The notes under the pieces were generated by a model. It was given only the letters and a program-made list of their open reading frames with translations. It did no database searches and had not been told where the DNA came from. The translations under genes were made by a program, and so were the position numbers. Source: Spirochaetota bacterium (lineage in GTDB: Bacteria > Spirochaetota > UBA4802 > UBA5368). From it: 64,000 nucleotides of DNA. Below are positions 62,949-64,000 of the stretch, one piece after another. The stretch's first letter is position 1; each line of letters opens with the position of its first letter. Location: contig SCSX01000018.1 in assembly GCA_004297825.1 (NCBI GenBank), forward strand, positions 30,229 to 94,228. The letters are read 5' to 3'.

Positions 62949-63941
62949 ATGATAAGCTACAAGGAACTCGGACTGGTTAACACGCGGGATATGTTCGCGA
63001 AGGCGATGAAGGGCGGTTACGCCATTCCCGCGTACAACTTCAATAACATGGAACAGCTTCAGGCCATCATCCAGGCCTGCGTGGAGACCAAGTCTCCCGT
63101 GATCCTCCAGGTCTCCTCGGGGGCGCGGAAATACGCGAATGCCACCCTGCTGCGGAACATGGCGCGCGGCGCGGTCGAATACGCCCGGGAGCTCGGGTAT
63201 CCCATCCCCATCGTCCTGCACCTCGACCACGGCGACACGTTCGAGCTCGCGAAGGACTGCATAGAGAGCGGATTCTCCTCCGTAATGATCGACGGATCGC
63301 ATTTCCCCTACGACGAAAACGCCGCGCTCACGAAGAAGGTGGTTGAATTCGCGCACAAGCACGATGTTACGGTAGAGGGCGAGCTCGGCGTGCTCGCGGG
63401 CGTCGAGGACGACGTATCGGCGGAGCACTCGAATTACACGAGACCGGAGGAGGTGGAGGATTTCGTGAAAAAAACGGGCGTCGATTCGCTGGCCATTTCT
63501 ATCGGAACCTCCCACGGGGCGAACAAGTTCAAGCCGGAACAATGCACGCGGAACGACCAGGGAATCCTGGTACCGCCCCCGCTGCGTTTCGACATACTCG
63601 AGGAAATCGAGAAGCGTATACCCGGCTTCCCGATCGTGCTCCACGGATCGTCCTCGGTTCCACAAGAGCAGGTGAGGATCATCAACACGCACGGGGGGGC
63701 GCTCAAGGACGCGGTGGGCATCCCCGAGGACCAGCTGCGCAAGGCGGCGCGCTCGGCGGTGTGCAAGATCAACATAGATTCGGATGGGCGTCTCGCAATG
63801 ACCGCGGCCATCCGCAAGGTATTCACCGAAAAGCCCGCGGAGTTCGACCCGCGGAAGTACCTGGGACCGGCGCGCGATTCGCTCAAGGAGCTGTACATGC
63901 ATAAGAACATCAACGTGCTCGGATCCTCCGGGCACGCCTGA
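62949..63941 (+). CDS. fba: Class II fructose-bisphosphate aldolase
   Basis: 330 residues from the ATG at 62949 (GGGAG 8 bases upstream), which gives the standard N-terminus. Zinc-dependent aldolase motifs: PAYNFNNMEQLQAIIQACVE, VLHLDHGDTFE (zinc His), GEVE-like EGELGVLAG, ISIGTSHGANKF, and IVLHGSSSVP with the catalytic His and Gly loop. It splits fructose-1,6-bisphosphate into DHAP and glyceraldehyde-3-phosphate in glycolysis and gluconeogenesis. Confidence 0.95.
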   Translation: MISYKELGLVNTRDMFAKAMKGGYAIPAYNFNNMEQLQAIIQACVETKSPVILQVSSGARKYANATLLRNMARGAVEYARELGYPIPIVLHLDHGDTFELAKDCIESGFSSVMIDGSHFPYDENAALTKKVVEFAHKHDVTVEGELGVLAGVEDDVSAEHSNYTRPEEVEDFVKKTGVDSLAISIGTSHGANKFKPEQCTRNDQGILVPPPLRFDILEEIEKRIPGFPIVLHGSSSVPQEQVRIINTHGGALKDAVGIPEDQLRKAARSAVCKINIDSDGRLAMTAAIRKVFTEKPAEFDPRKYLGPARDSLKELYMHKNINVLGSSGHA

Positions 63942-63978
63942 TAATAAAACCCGAAATAACGACACACAAACGCGCGAA

Positions 63979-64000
63979 GGCCGGGTCACGTGACCCGGCC
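63979..64000. terminator. Perfect palindrome, probable terminator stem of fba
   Basis: GGCCGGGTCACG followed by TGACCCGGCC is a 22-base perfect palindrome ending at the window edge, 38 bases after the aldolase stop. Any T tract would be outside the window. Confidence 0.5.

Noticed and set aside
1..64000. CRISPR arrays, rRNA genes and complete transposases
   Set aside because: No regularly spaced repeats, no rRNA-like sequence and no transposase motifs were seen.

Overview
The window reads as chromosomal DNA of a free-living, double-membraned bacterium with a GC-rich genome (mid-to-high 50s % by eye), most plausibly a member of the Spirochaetota (Leptospirales-like). The outer membrane is implied by several signal-peptide beta-barrel proteins ending in aromatic residues, an MCE/MlaD protein and a lipoprotein. 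The spirochaete assignment is an inference. It rests on an 808-residue coiled-coil protein with an N-terminal anchor and C-terminal helix-turn-helix (SpiroCoCo-like), a GlmU reduced to its uridylyltransferase half, the ispE/tRNA-Gln/glmU/prs/rplY/pth order, bactofilin plus YaaR, and a DUF4416 protein. No rRNA or other phylogenetic marker is present to confirm it.

Layout. 0-3.5 kb: an rRNA pseudouridine synthase, a SPOR-domain protein, a short-form N-acetylglutamate synthase-like GNAT and a PilZ protein on the plus strand, then a convergent secreted protein. 3.6-7.3 kb: a lone Fis-type HTH gene with a clear extended -10 promoter, and a tight four-gene minus-strand cassette (STAS/HATPase, DUF4325-wHTH, two unknowns, the last tail-anchored), with palindromes and an orphan plus-strand terminator behind it. 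7.5-8.4 kb: bactofilin and YaaR. 8.4-12.4 kb: a minus-strand housekeeping operon (ispE, tRNA-Gln, glmU, prs, rplY, pth) whose Pth lacks two catalytic residues. 12.7-16 kb: a membrane-GAF-SpoIIE-like protein with a degenerate phosphatase site, and a DHH phosphoesterase. 16-22.8 kb: a 1902-residue SprA-like outer-membrane protein and an M23 peptidase.

22.9-30.1 kb: YkgJ-type metal-chelating protein, radA, an MCE protein, a Cu+-type P-ATPase, an MFS exporter and an unknown small protein. 30.2-33.1 kb: a secreted lipase, an AttH/CrtC-like protein and a START-domain protein. 33.2-33.9 kb: HicAB toxin-antitoxin with a 110-bp MITE-like inverted-repeat element just upstream. 34-37.5 kb: half-size TauE, ruvB, a PtsN-like EIIA, DUF4416 and an RluD-family enzyme. 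37.6-42.5 kb: UvrD/PcrA helicase, a STAS protein and a DinG-family helicase. 42.5-46.8 kb: two putative outer-membrane proteins, an acidic-repeat MJ0042/DUF4389 protein and DUF4234.

47-53.4 kb: a membrane/spermidine-synthase-like/TPR fusion, the giant coiled-coil protein and a lipoprotein. 53.5-55.1 kb: an AT-rich, probably transferred type II restriction-modification pair. 55.4-60.1 kb: a GNAT and a FadR-GlpD-alkylDHAP-synthase-like operon with a FadR-style operator. 60.3-64 kb: a polytopic membrane protein coupled to a zinc-ribbon miniprotein, DedA, thioredoxin and class II aldolase, ending in a perfect palindrome.

The most unusual content is the four-gene signalling-like cassette, the SprA-like giant, three enzymes that keep their fold but have lost active-site residues (Pth, SpoIIE, spermidine synthase-like), the structured intergenic region at 7.0-7.1 kb, and the mobile/defence material (MITE with HicAB; AT-rich R-M island). 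Functions are read by eye from motifs; no database search was run.
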